Of a DNA stretch of 9,317 nucleotides, positions 1-6,188 are shown piece after piece. Position 1 is the first letter of the stretch, and every line of letters begins with the position of its first letter. The notes beneath the pieces are model-generated. The model was not told where the DNA came from. It saw nothing but the letters and a program-made list of their open reading frames with translations, and ran no database searches. Where the stretch lies: positions 1 to 9,317 of the forward strand of contig MHYW01000054.1 in the NCBI GenBank assembly GCA_001828545.1. The letters are read 5' to 3'. Source of the DNA: Planctomycetes bacterium RIFCSPHIGHO2_12_FULL_52_36 (GTDB taxonomy: Bacteria > Planctomycetota > Brocadiia > Brocadiales > Bathyanammoxibiaceae). Made by a program: the position numbers and the translations under genes.

Positions 1-2659
1 TATATTCCGGGGTCATGGTGATATTGTCGTAGGCCCCTATGGTGAGGCGGTTGGCGGCGGCCTCGGCGTAGTGCATGGGCATCCAGATGACGCCCTCCTT
101 TATGTCCACCACGTGGGCCCTGGCCAGCACCTCCCCTCGGCGGGAGATTACCTTCACCATGTCGCCATCGTTTATCCCATACATGGAGGCATCAAACGGG
201 CTTATCTCTATAAAACATTCGGATTCTACCTGGGTACACCCGGCGGAGCGGCGGCTCATGGTGCCTGCGTTGTATTGGGCGAGGGTGCGGCCTGTAGAGA
301 GGATTAACGGGAATTCGTTGTCTGTCTTTTCTGCAGGTGGACGGCAGGGCGGTGCGTAGAACTGGCCCAACCCTCGGCTGAAGGTGTCTTTGTGCATGTA
401 CTGTGTGCCTGGGTGGTCTTTGGTGGGACAGGGCCACTGGATGCCGACCTTTTCTATCCTCTCGTAAGAGATACCACCGAAGAGTTTGGGTGCAAGGGTG
501 GCCAACTCGTCCCATACCTCGCTGGGGTGGTTATATTTCATGGGATAGCCCATCCTGGTAGCAAGCTCACAGATAATCTGCCAGTCGGGCCTTGAATTGC
601 CTATGGGTTCAACCGCCTTCTTTACCCGCTGTACCCTCCGCTCGGAGTTATTAAAGGTACCGTCCTTCTCGGCGGCCGAGGCGGCGGGGAGGATTACATG
701 GGCATATTTGGCCGTCTCGTTGAGGAATATGTCAACAGCTACGACGAATTCCAGTTTCTTGAGCCCGCTTATTATATGCCCCTGATTGGGCTGACTCATG
801 ACAGGGTCTTCACCCATAATTAATAGGGCCTTAAGTTTTCCATTATTAGCGGCGTCAAACATCTCAGGGGACATCAGCCCCTTGACGGCTGGCAATTTTA
901 CCCCCCATGCCTTTTCAAATTTTTCTCTAGCGGCAGGGTCGTCCACCATCTGGTAGCCGTGGAATTTATCAGGCAGGGTGCCCATATCGGTGGCGCCCTG
1001 GACGTTGTTCTGTCCCCTTAGGGGGTTTACACCCGTGCTGGGTCTTCCTATGTGCCCGGTGAGCATGGCCAGGTTGGCAATGGTGCGGACGGTCTCCGTG
1101 CCGCAGACGTGTTCCGTGATTCCCAGGGTATAGAATATGGCGCCCTTGTCCGCTTTGGCATAAAGCCGTGCGGCCTCCTTTATATCCTGGGCTGGGATGC
1201 CCGTTATCCTCTCTGCCTTCTCAGGGGTAATATCGTTACAATAGGTCTTAAGGGCCTCAAAGCCCTCCGTCCTGGTGCGGACGAATTCCTTGTCCTCCAG
1301 CCCCTCCGAGATAATAACGTTCATCATGGCATTGAGGAGGGTGCAGTCAGTCCCTGGCCTTAGCTGTAGGTGGTATTGGGCCCTCTCGGCCAGCCATATC
1401 TTCCTGGGGTCTGCCACGATGAACTTGGCGCCCCGTCTGAGGGCGGCCCTCATCTGGAGTCCTATGATTGGATGTGCCTCTGTGGGGTTGGCCCCGAGGA
1501 GGAAGAGTACGTCGGCGTAGGGTATCTCCCCTATGGAATTGGTCATAGCACCACTACCGAAGCTTGCGGCCAGACCGGCCACGGTGGGGGCGTGTCAGGT
1601 ACGGGCACACATATCCACGCTATTGGTCCCCACCACCGCACGGGCGAACTTCATCATCAGATAGTTCTCTTCATTAGTGCACCTGGCGGAACCAATACAG
1701 GCTATGGCCTGGGGACCGTGTTTCTTCTTTGTTTCCAGTAATTTGGAGGCCACGAGACCCATTGCCTCCTCCCAACTGGCCTCTTCCAGTTTCCCATTTT
1801 TCCTTATCAATGGCTGGGTGAGGCGGTCGGGGTGGTGGACGAAGTCGTATCCGAACCGTCCCTTTATGCAGAGGTTCCCGTTATTGGGTACCGTGCCTAC
1901 CTCAGAGGTTACCTTTACTAGCTTACCTGTCCTTGTATTAACGTTGAGGAATAGGTTACAGCCGACTCCGCAGTAGGCGCATACGGTCTGGGTCTTTTTG
2001 AGTTCCCAGTCCCTGCCCTTGCCCTCTGCCTGTTTCTCCCGCAGTGCACCCACCGGACAGGTGGAGACGCACTGCCCGCAGAATTCACAGGTAGTCCCCA
2101 GCAGGGTATCGCCATAGGCCGGGCCTACAACGGTATCAAAGCCTCGGTTTATAAAGTCCAGGGCCTCGGCCTGTTCCACCTCATCACATATCCTTACACA
2201 ACGCCCGCAGAGGATGCACTTGGAGTCATCCCTTAGTATCATGGTGTTAGGGTCTGGGGCTATACCCCTCTGAGGTGACCTGAAGAAGCGGCTCTCTTTT
2301 ATGCCGTATTCGTAGGCCAGGTCTTGCAGGGTACAGGTACCGCACTTATCGCAGGTCATGCAGTCCAGGGGGTGGTCAGACAGGATGAGTTCCAGGATGA
2401 AGCGGCGGGTATCCGTTACCTTCTTGGTATTGGTCCTGACCACCATACCCTCCTGTATCTCTAGAGAGCAGGCGGTCTGGAGGGTGCGTGCCTTCTCCAC
2501 CTCCACCAGGCATACCCTGCATGCCCCGAAGGGTTTCAGCCTGGGGTCGTGGCAGAGGGTGGGAATCTTTATCCCTAATCGGCCTGCCACCTCCAGGATG
2601 GTCTGCCCCGGAGCGGCCTCAACGGGTCTATCGTCAATGGTGAGCTTAATCTTCTGCAC
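1..2659 (-). CDS. fdhA: Formate dehydrogenase alpha subunit, selenocysteine-containing, NuoG-like N-terminus (C-terminus cut by window edge)
   Basis: This molybdenum or tungsten bis-MGD enzyme oxidises formate to CO2 (or the reverse) in the cytoplasm; I see no Tat signal. Domains in order: a 2Fe-2S ferredoxin domain (C36, C47, C50, C64); a His-Cys3 4Fe-4S site (H96, C100, C103, C109); two 4Fe-4S clusters (C148/151/154/158 and C191/194/197/201); the molybdopterin domain's own 4Fe-4S motif (C227, C230, C234, C264); then the catalytic site. Codon 355 is TGA (1595-1597), followed in frame by HAPTVAGLA, the family's Sec/Cys-His active-site context. Downstream come LGANPTEAHP and the dinucleotide-binding domain. 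I checked the frame from the TGA to base 2 and found no other stop. It ends at residue 886 in ANRLT..MTPEY, so perhaps 20-30 residues are missing. The start is GTG with AAGGA 6 bases upstream. This architecture usually pairs with NuoE/NuoF-like or ferredoxin-linked subunits, which would lie left of the window. Confidence 0.95.
1566..1597 (-). promoter_or_regulatory. Selenocysteine UGA codon and bacterial SECIS-like hairpin
   Basis: The UGA is at 1597-1595. In the mRNA sense, 12 bases later, a 6-bp stem GUGGCC/GGCCGC (one G-U pair) closes a GGUCU loop (stem arms 1577-1582 and 1566-1571, loop 1572-1576). From memory, the E. coli fdhF SECIS also has a GGUCU apical loop beginning about 18 bases after its UGA, which is the spacing seen here. 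This is the element SelB binds to deliver Sec-tRNA. selA, selB and selC are not in the window. Confidence 0.85.
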
Positions 2660-2665
2660 CAGTGT

Positions 2666-2670
2666 TCCTT
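2666..2670 (-). promoter_or_regulatory. Ribosome binding site of the formate dehydrogenase gene
   Basis: AAGGA in mRNA sense lies 6 bases before the GTG codon at 2659-2657. It supports this start, which also gives a complete N-terminal ferredoxin domain. Confidence 0.7.
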
Positions 2671-2690
2671 TCTATTTTTATTTAAACTTA

Positions 2691-2719
2691 AACATAACAT
2701 TTTGGGTCTTCTTGGTCAA
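2691..2719 (-). promoter_or_regulatory. Candidate sigma-70 promoter of the formate dehydrogenase gene
   Basis: In mRNA sense, TTGACC (2719-2714), a 17-base spacer and TATGTT (2696-2691) match the -35 and -10 consensus at 5/6 and 4/6. Transcription would start near 2684, giving a leader of about 25 bases that contains the ribosome binding site. Prediction only. Confidence 0.5.
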
Positions 2720-2752
2720 GGTGAGATTGGGGATAAGGGACTAGGGGGGTAT

Positions 2753-2837
2753 GTCATTGCGAGGGCGAAGCCCGAAGCAATCTCCCAGTTATTCATAAAA
2801 GGGGAATACGGGTTTGCTTCGCTCCACTCGCAATGAC
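2753..2837. repeat. MITE-like palindromic repeat element, about 85 bp
   Basis: Perfect 11-bp terminal inverted repeats GTCATTGCGAG (2753-2763) and CTCGCAATGAC (2827-2837) bracket a second inner inverted pair, CGAAGCAA (2773-2780) and TTGCTTCG (2814-2821). There is no coding content. Short palindromes with this TCATTGCGAG / GAAGCAATC wording are widespread interspersed repeats in bacterial genomes. The element lies between the formate dehydrogenase promoter and hslU. Confidence 0.75.
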
Positions 2838-2851
2838 CTCGCCTGGTTTTT

Positions 2852-2914
2852 CCCCTCTAACAAGAGGGGATTAAGGGGTGTGTTACACACCCCCTGCCCC
2901 TCTTTCTAGAGGGG
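2852..2914. repeat. Cluster of three G/C-run hairpins
   Basis: Three consecutive perfect hairpins: CCCCTCT/AGAGGGG (2852-2869, loop AACA), GGGGTGTG/CACACCCC (2875-2893, loop TTA) and CCCCTCT/AGAGGGG (2897-2914, loop TTCT). The first and third are copies of the same 7-bp arms, so the whole could also fold as alternative long-range pairs. It is an interspersed palindromic repeat. It might terminate hslVU transcripts, but no U-run follows in the minus sense, so I do not call a terminator. Confidence 0.7.
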
Positions 2915-2918
2915 AAAT

Positions 2919-2940
2919 GGACAGACCTGAAGGTCTGTCC
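2919..2940. repeat. Perfect 10-bp inverted repeat (GGACAGACCT / AGGTCTGTCC)
   Basis: Two perfect 10-base arms separated by GA form a near-complete palindrome between the G/C-run hairpin cluster and the GTAGCCGC element. It is non-coding and probably another small interspersed repeat. Confidence 0.7.
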
Positions 2941-2953
2941 AACAAGTCCAACA

Positions 2954-3009
2954 TGTAGCCGCAACCTTTAGGTTGCGATGTTTTACGCAGGCTAAAGCCT
3001 GCGGCTACA
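2954..3009. repeat. GTAGCCGC cloverleaf-type palindromic repeat, intact copy
   Basis: Outer arms TGTAGCCGC (2954-2962) and GCGGCTACA (3001-3009) enclose two perfect 8-bp hairpins: CGCAACCT/AGGTTGCG (2960-2977) and CGCAGGCT/AGCCTGCG (2986-3003). The outer arms overlap the inner hairpins, so two alternative folds are possible. The right arm overlaps the end of hslU and supplies its TAG stop (3005-3007). A second, interrupted copy lies at 4432-4533. Confidence 0.85.
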
Positions 3010-4405
3010 ATATGTACCTGCTCAAATCCTCGTCTTTGAGGATGGGCTGGAGTTTGGTGCGGACGTATTTTGCGTCAACGGTAAGCTCCTTGTGATCTAG
3101 TTCAGGGGCGTCAAAGGAGGTGTCCTCAAGTAGCTTCTCCATGACGGTGTGAAGGCGTCGGGCGCCGATGTTCTGGCTCCTCTGGTTCACCTGGAAGGCT
3201 ATCTGGGCTATCTCCTCAATGGCGTCTTCAGTGAAGTTCACCTTTACCCCTTCGGTCTCTAACAGGGCGGCGTACTGCTTGATGAGGGCGTTCTTGGGTT
3301 CCCGGAGTATCCTGATAAAGTCTTCCCTGCCCAGGCTCTCCAGTTCCGCCCTGATGGGGAAGCGCCCCTGGAGTTCAGGGATGAGGTCCGAGGGCTTGGA
3401 GACGTGAAAGGCCCCTGCGGCAACGAACAGTATGCGGTCAGTCTTGACCATGCCGTAGCGGGTGACTACTGTAGTGCCCTCAACTATAGGTAATAGGTCC
3501 CTTTGTACCCCTTCTCTGGAGACGTCTGGGCCACGCCCAGCCACCTCTCGGCTGGCAATCTTATCTAGCTCGTCAATGAAGATTATCCCCGTGTTCTCTG
3601 CCCTGTCCAGGGCCTCTCTGATGACCCTTTCCCTGTCTACAGCCTTTTCGGCCTCCTCCTGGACCAGGATGCGTCTGGCCTCTCCGACGGTGACCTTTTT
3701 TGTCTGGGTACGTGGGGGTATCATCTTTTCCAGCATGTTCTGGAAGTCCATACCCATCTCCTCCGCCCCTGCCACTACCCCGTGGAAGATAAGGGGTTTT
3801 TCCTGGAGGGTAAGCTCCACTGTACGGTCCTCCAGTTTTCCTTCCTGTAGTTTCTTCCTAAATTTTTCTCGGCTTTCCAGGTATTGTTCCCCAGAGGTGG
3901 AGGTCTCCTCCAGGGCTTGTGGTGCCGTTGTCTCCCTTAAACCTTTGAACTCTTGAACCCTTGAACTTTTCCCAGGGGGTGGAGGTATGAGTAGGTCTAA
4001 TAGTCTATCTTCTGCCCTTTTTTCGGTCTGGGGGCGTATTTCTTCTATCTTTTCTTGTTTCACCATGTTGACGGAGATTTCCACCAGGTCCTTTATCATA
4101 GACTCCACGTCCCGTCCGACGTAGCCCACCTCCGTATATTTAGAGGCCTCCACCTTGAGGAACGGAGACTTTACCAGGGAGGCCAGGCGGCGGGCTATCT
4201 CTGTCTTCCCCACCCCTGTGGGGCCTATCATGATGATGTTCTTGGGCAGTACCTCCTCCCTGAGGCCAGGCGGGAGTTGGAGTCTCCTCCATCGGTTCCT
4301 TATGGCAATGGCCACTGCCCTCTTGGCCCCCTTTTGCCCCACTATGTATTTGTCCAGCTCCTGGACAATCTCTCTGGGGGTGAGTTCCTTCATATTGTTA
4401 TTCAT
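3005..4405 (-). CDS. hslU: ATP-dependent protease ATPase subunit HslU (ClpY)
   Basis: This cytoplasmic AAA+ unfoldase forms hexameric rings that feed substrates to the HslV protease. Seen in the 466 residues: Walker A GPTGVGKT (61-68), pore loop GYVG (94-97), an intermediate (I) domain from about 110 to 250, Walker B IIFIDELD (274-281), an arginine-finger region GRFP (347-350), sensor-2 GARRL (414-418), and the family's C-terminal tail LSRYIL, which inserts into HslV. At 466 residues it is somewhat longer than E. coli HslU (443). Part of the excess is a low-complexity stretch (about 144-175) that includes an 8-bp tandem repeat. ATG start at 4405; no convincing Shine-Dalgarno, and Met5 is an alternative. 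It follows hslV on the same strand after 132 bases of repeat. The stop codon is provided by the downstream repeat. Confidence 0.97.
   Translation of the reverse strand: MNNNMKELTPREIVQELDKYIVGQKGAKRAVAIAIRNRWRRLQLPPGLREEVLPKNIIMIGPTGVGKTEIARRLASLVKSPFLKVEASKYTEVGYVGRDVESMIKDLVEISVNMVKQEKIEEIRPQTEKRAEDRLLDLLIPPPPGKSSRVQEFKGLRETTAPQALEETSTSGEQYLESREKFRKKLQEGKLEDRTVELTLQEKPLIFHGVVAGAEEMGMDFQNMLEKMIPPRTQTKKVTVGEARRILVQEEAEKAVDRERVIREALDRAENTGIIFIDELDKIASREVAGRGPDVSREGVQRDLLPIVEGTTVVTRYGMVKTDRILFVAAGAFHVSKPSDLIPELQGRFPIRAELESLGREDFIRILREPKNALIKQYAALLETEGVKVNFTEDAIEEIAQIAFQVNQRSQNIGARRLHTVMEKLLEDTSFDAPELDHKELTVDAKYVRTKLQPILKDEDLSRYIL
3942..3965. repeat. Three tandem 8-bp units inside hslU
   Basis: Units CCTTTGAA, CTCTTGAA and CCCTTGAA follow one another with an exact 8-base period (in mRNA sense TTCAAGGG-like units). 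They encode the SSRVQEFKGL region of the HslU I domain. The three-unit array is 24 bases, a multiple of three, so the reading frame is kept. Confidence 0.7.
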
Positions 4406-4431
4406 TTTTGATGTCCGGCTCTATGCGAGAG

Positions 4432-4533
4432 GTAGCCGCAGGTCACGCCTGAGGCGGATTCGCCTACGGCGAACTTTAGCCTGCGTAATATTGGCATCCC
4501 GTGATAAAAACGCAACCTAAAAGTTGCGGCTAC
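4432..4533. repeat. GTAGCCGC palindromic repeat, second copy, interrupted by another repeat
   Basis: Outer arms GTAGCCGC (4432-4439) and GCGGCTAC (4526-4533) match the copy at 2954-3009. The CGCAGG...CCTGCG hairpin (arms 4437-4442 and 4480-4485) is split by a 32-base palindrome. The other hairpin (4511-4528) has one mismatch relative to the intact copy (AAGTTGCG instead of AGGTTGCG). This element fills most of the hslV-hslU spacer. Confidence 0.8.
4443..4474. repeat. 32-base GCCTGAGGCG palindromic repeat, copy 1 (nested)
   Basis: Core arms CGCCTGAGGCG and CGCCTACGGCG around GATT form a hairpin. Its reverse complement aligns closely with the copy at 5290-5321, and a third relative lies at 8757-8782. 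It sits inside the arm of the GTAGCCGC element, so it arrived later. Confidence 0.75.
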
Positions 4534-4537
4534 ATGC

Positions 4538-5074
4538 CTAACCGCCCTTTATTTCCTCAATAATTAAATTATTGTTAGTAAACACGCATATCTCGGAGGT
4601 TATCTTCAGGGATTGTTCCACAATCTCTCTAGCGCCTAGATTTGTATTACGGAGCAGGGCCCTGGCTGCGGCCGTAGCAAAGGGGCCCCCTGAACCAATC
4701 CCCAGTATGCCGTCTTCTGGTTCAATTATGTCCCCACTGCCGGAGATTAGCAGTGAATTATTCTTGTCCACCGCCACAAGCAGGGATTCCAGCCTCCTCA
4801 GCACCCTGTCCGTCCTCCACTCCTTGGCCAGTTCGTAGGCACTCTTGAGGATATTACCCTGAAACTCCTCCAGCTTGCCCTCAAAACGCTCCATCAGTGC
4901 AAAGGCATCGGCCGTGGCGCCAGCAAAACCTACCAGCACCTGGTTATGGTAAAGGCTGCGAATCTTCCTGGCATCCTGCTTCAGTATGGTGTTCTGGATA
5001 GAGACCTGACCGTCTCCCCCTATGGCCACTGTCCCGTTACGTCTCACGGACAATATGGTGGTAGATTTAAACAT
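4538..5074 (-). CDS. hslV: ATP-dependent protease proteolytic subunit HslV (ClpQ)
   Basis: This is the proteasome-beta-like threonine peptidase that assembles as two stacked hexamers and partners HslU in cytoplasmic protein degradation. The mature N-terminal nucleophile is Thr5 after a four-residue propeptide MFKS; E. coli removes only Met, and a short propeptide is common in other bacteria. Other active-site residues fit at the expected +4 offset: Asp21 in GGDGQ, Lys37 and Ser128 in GSGG. The length, 178 residues, is normal for the family. It is the first gene of an hslV-hslU pair and is transcribed away from the cytochrome operon. I see no Shine-Dalgarno before the ATG at 5074, and the likely promoter lies so close that the mRNA may be nearly leaderless. 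Confidence 0.97.
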   Translation of the reverse strand: MFKSTTILSVRRNGTVAIGGDGQVSIQNTILKQDARKIRSLYHNQVLVGFAGATADAFALMERFEGKLEEFQGNILKSAYELAKEWRTDRVLRRLESLLVAVDKNNSLLISGSGDIIEPEDGILGIGSGGPFATAAARALLRNTNLGAREIVEQSLKITSEICVFTNNNLIIEEIKGG

Positions 5075-5083
5075 ATCTGCTTT

Positions 5084-5112
5084 ATGCTAACACCTGGACA
5101 TGAGTATATCAA
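5084..5112 (-). promoter_or_regulatory. Candidate hslVU promoter
   Basis: In mRNA sense, TTGATA (5112-5107), a 17-base spacer and TAGCAT (5089-5084). The predicted start near 5077 would leave only a few bases before the hslV ATG. Plausible but unproven; a heat-shock sigma-32 type match is not evident. Confidence 0.35.
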
Positions 5113-5161
5113 GCCTTAAAGGGAAGCAGGCGGTAAACAGAGAAAACCTCTCCACCCCTGG

Positions 5162-5196
5162 CTACTGTCTACTGACTACTAGCTACTTGCTACTGT
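5162..5196. repeat. Five tandem 7-bp CTACTNN units
   Basis: CTACTGT, CTACTGA, CTACTAG, CTACTTG and CTACTGT run with an exact 7-base period in the hslV / cytochrome divergent spacer. The first five bases are invariant and the last two vary. It is non-coding and lies just upstream of the candidate cytochrome operon promoter. Confidence 0.8.
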
Positions 5197-5206
5197 CATT
5201 TTGCCC

Positions 5207-5235
5207 TTGACAACTCAAATATTTATTGTTAACAT
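5207..5235 (+). promoter_or_regulatory. Candidate sigma-70 promoter of the cytochrome operon
   Basis: TTGACA (5207-5212, perfect -35), a 17-base A/T-rich spacer and TAACAT (5230-5235, 4/6 match to -10). Transcription would start near 5242, giving a leader of about 120 bases that contains the palindromic repeat at 5290-5321. Confidence 0.55.
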
Positions 5236-5289
5236 TTCGCTCCTTTCTCCGCCTCTGGTGGAACAATGATTCCGTATAAAAGGGAAATT

Positions 5290-5321
5290 GTTCGCCTGAG
5301 GCGAATCTGCCTGAGGCATGA
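5290..5321. repeat. 32-base GCCTGAGGCG palindromic repeat, copy 2
   Basis: GCCTGAGGC occurs twice (5294-5302 and 5309-5317) around GAATCT, and the arms can pair imperfectly. It matches the reverse complement of 4443-4474 over the whole 32 bases with a few substitutions. It lies in the predicted 5' leader of the cytochrome operon, 40 bases before the first ATG. Confidence 0.7.
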
Positions 5322-5361
5322 CTTGTGGTTTTAAGGGACATCTAAACAGGAGAGCAACGTA

Positions 5362-6174
5362 ATGTATAGAGGACTCATTGTTTTTTCTCTGATGCTGGCA
5401 CTGAGTGCCCTGGTAGTGCTGAAACCCTCTCCTACTAATGGGGAAGGTAAACAGCAGTGGAAATACGTAGGAAATAAGGGATGCAAATGCCATCTCTCGC
5501 CCGGGTGCTTTGAGGGCGATGAGTATAAGAAGATAGAACATGCCGAGGCCTTCAAGGCACTGAAGACCCCTGAGGAACAGAAGGACCCTAACTGCCTGAA
5601 GTGCCACGCCACTGGTCATGGCGGAAAGATGAAGGACCCCAAGCTCACCTATCTGGAAAACGTTACCTGTGAGGCCTGTCATGGCCCAGGGGAGGGTTAT
5701 GCAGAGGTAAAGAACGACTTGGCTAAAGCCGTTAAGGATTACGCAGAATTGGCAAAGAAGTACGACCTGAAAGAGAAGGGCAAAAAGACCTTCAATGAGC
5801 TCCTGAACAAGGACCCCATGATGGCCCGTAAGGCCCAGTATGACAAAGGGCTTCTCGTAGCTGGGATTAACAACCCGGAGGGTACGATAAAGGCCCAGTG
5901 TCTAGTGTGTCACTGGGAGAAGGAGGACGCCAAGGATAAGTGTCCCAAGGCCATAGATGAAAAGACCGGCAAACCCAAGGTCTTTAACTTTGACGAGGCC
6001 TTTAAGAAGGATGACCACAGGGACGAGGACGAGGTAGACAAGCTAGTCGCCAAGATGAGCCCTGCTGATAAGGCCAAGTGGAAGGGATACGTTGAGAGAG
6101 ACCCCATCCTTAACTCCCCCTTAAAGCCAGAGGCTAAGGCCCCTAAGAAAAAGGCCTCTGAGTCGGAAGATTAA
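5362..6174 (+). CDS. Secreted multihaem cytochrome c, cytochrome c554-like
   Basis: Predicted periplasmic or membrane-tethered electron carrier of 270 residues. An uncleaved or atypical signal/anchor segment spans residues 4-20. The block YVGNKG-C-K-C-H at 35-44 is where c554-family proteins carry their first CxxCH, but here only one residue separates the cysteines (C41, C43, H44). H60 in IEHAEAF is a likely distal ligand. Canonical motifs follow: CLKCH (78-82), CEACH (103-107) and CLVCH (180-184). The C-terminal third is highly charged and ends in a Lys/Pro/Ala-rich tail, without obvious further haem sites. The start is supported by AGGAG at 5348-5352, 9 bases upstream. It is the first gene of a three-gene operon, 14 bases before the next. 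The family call is from motif layout; the redox partner is not known. Confidence 0.85.
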   Translation: MYRGLIVFSLMLALSALVVLKPSPTNGEGKQQWKYVGNKGCKCHLSPGCFEGDEYKKIEHAEAFKALKTPEEQKDPNCLKCHATGHGGKMKDPKLTYLENVTCEACHGPGEGYAEVKNDLAKAVKDYAELAKKYDLKEKGKKTFNELLNKDPMMARKAQYDKGLLVAGINNPEGTIKAQCLVCHWEKEDAKDKCPKAIDEKTGKPKVFNFDEAFKKDDHRDEDEVDKLVAKMSPADKAKWKGYVERDPILNSPLKPEAKAPKKKASESED

Positions 6175-6188
6175 GGAGAAGCTGACCG

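Noticed and set aside
192..515. Open frame on the minus strand
   Set aside because: It lies inside the formate dehydrogenase gene in another frame and has an Arg/His/Pro-rich composition typical of a shadow.
1595..2659. A 354-residue stand-alone protein ending at the TGA
   Set aside because: The family continues straight through: the active-site His and the rest of the molybdopterin domains follow in the same frame, with a SECIS-like hairpin, so this is not a stop or a pseudogene.
2852..2940. Rho-independent terminator for hslU
   Set aside because: The hairpins are strong, but in the minus sense they are not followed by a U-run, and they have the character of interspersed repeats.
2753..3009. 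CRISPR array
   Set aside because: The repeats are different palindromes without a regular repeat-spacer layout, and there are no cas genes.
3462..3956. 164-codon plus-strand open frame
   Set aside because: It is antisense to hslU; its Ser-rich composition without motifs marks a shadow of the real gene.
5215..5682. 155-codon minus-strand open frame across the divergent spacer
   Set aside because: It overlaps the start of the c554-like cytochrome and the promoter region and has no recognisable motif or ribosome binding site.
6128..6160. Inverted repeat CAGAGGC / GCCTCTG at the end of the first cytochrome gene
   Set aside because: 7-bp arms with a 19-base loop inside the Lys/Ala/Pro-rich coding tail; likely chance from codon bias.
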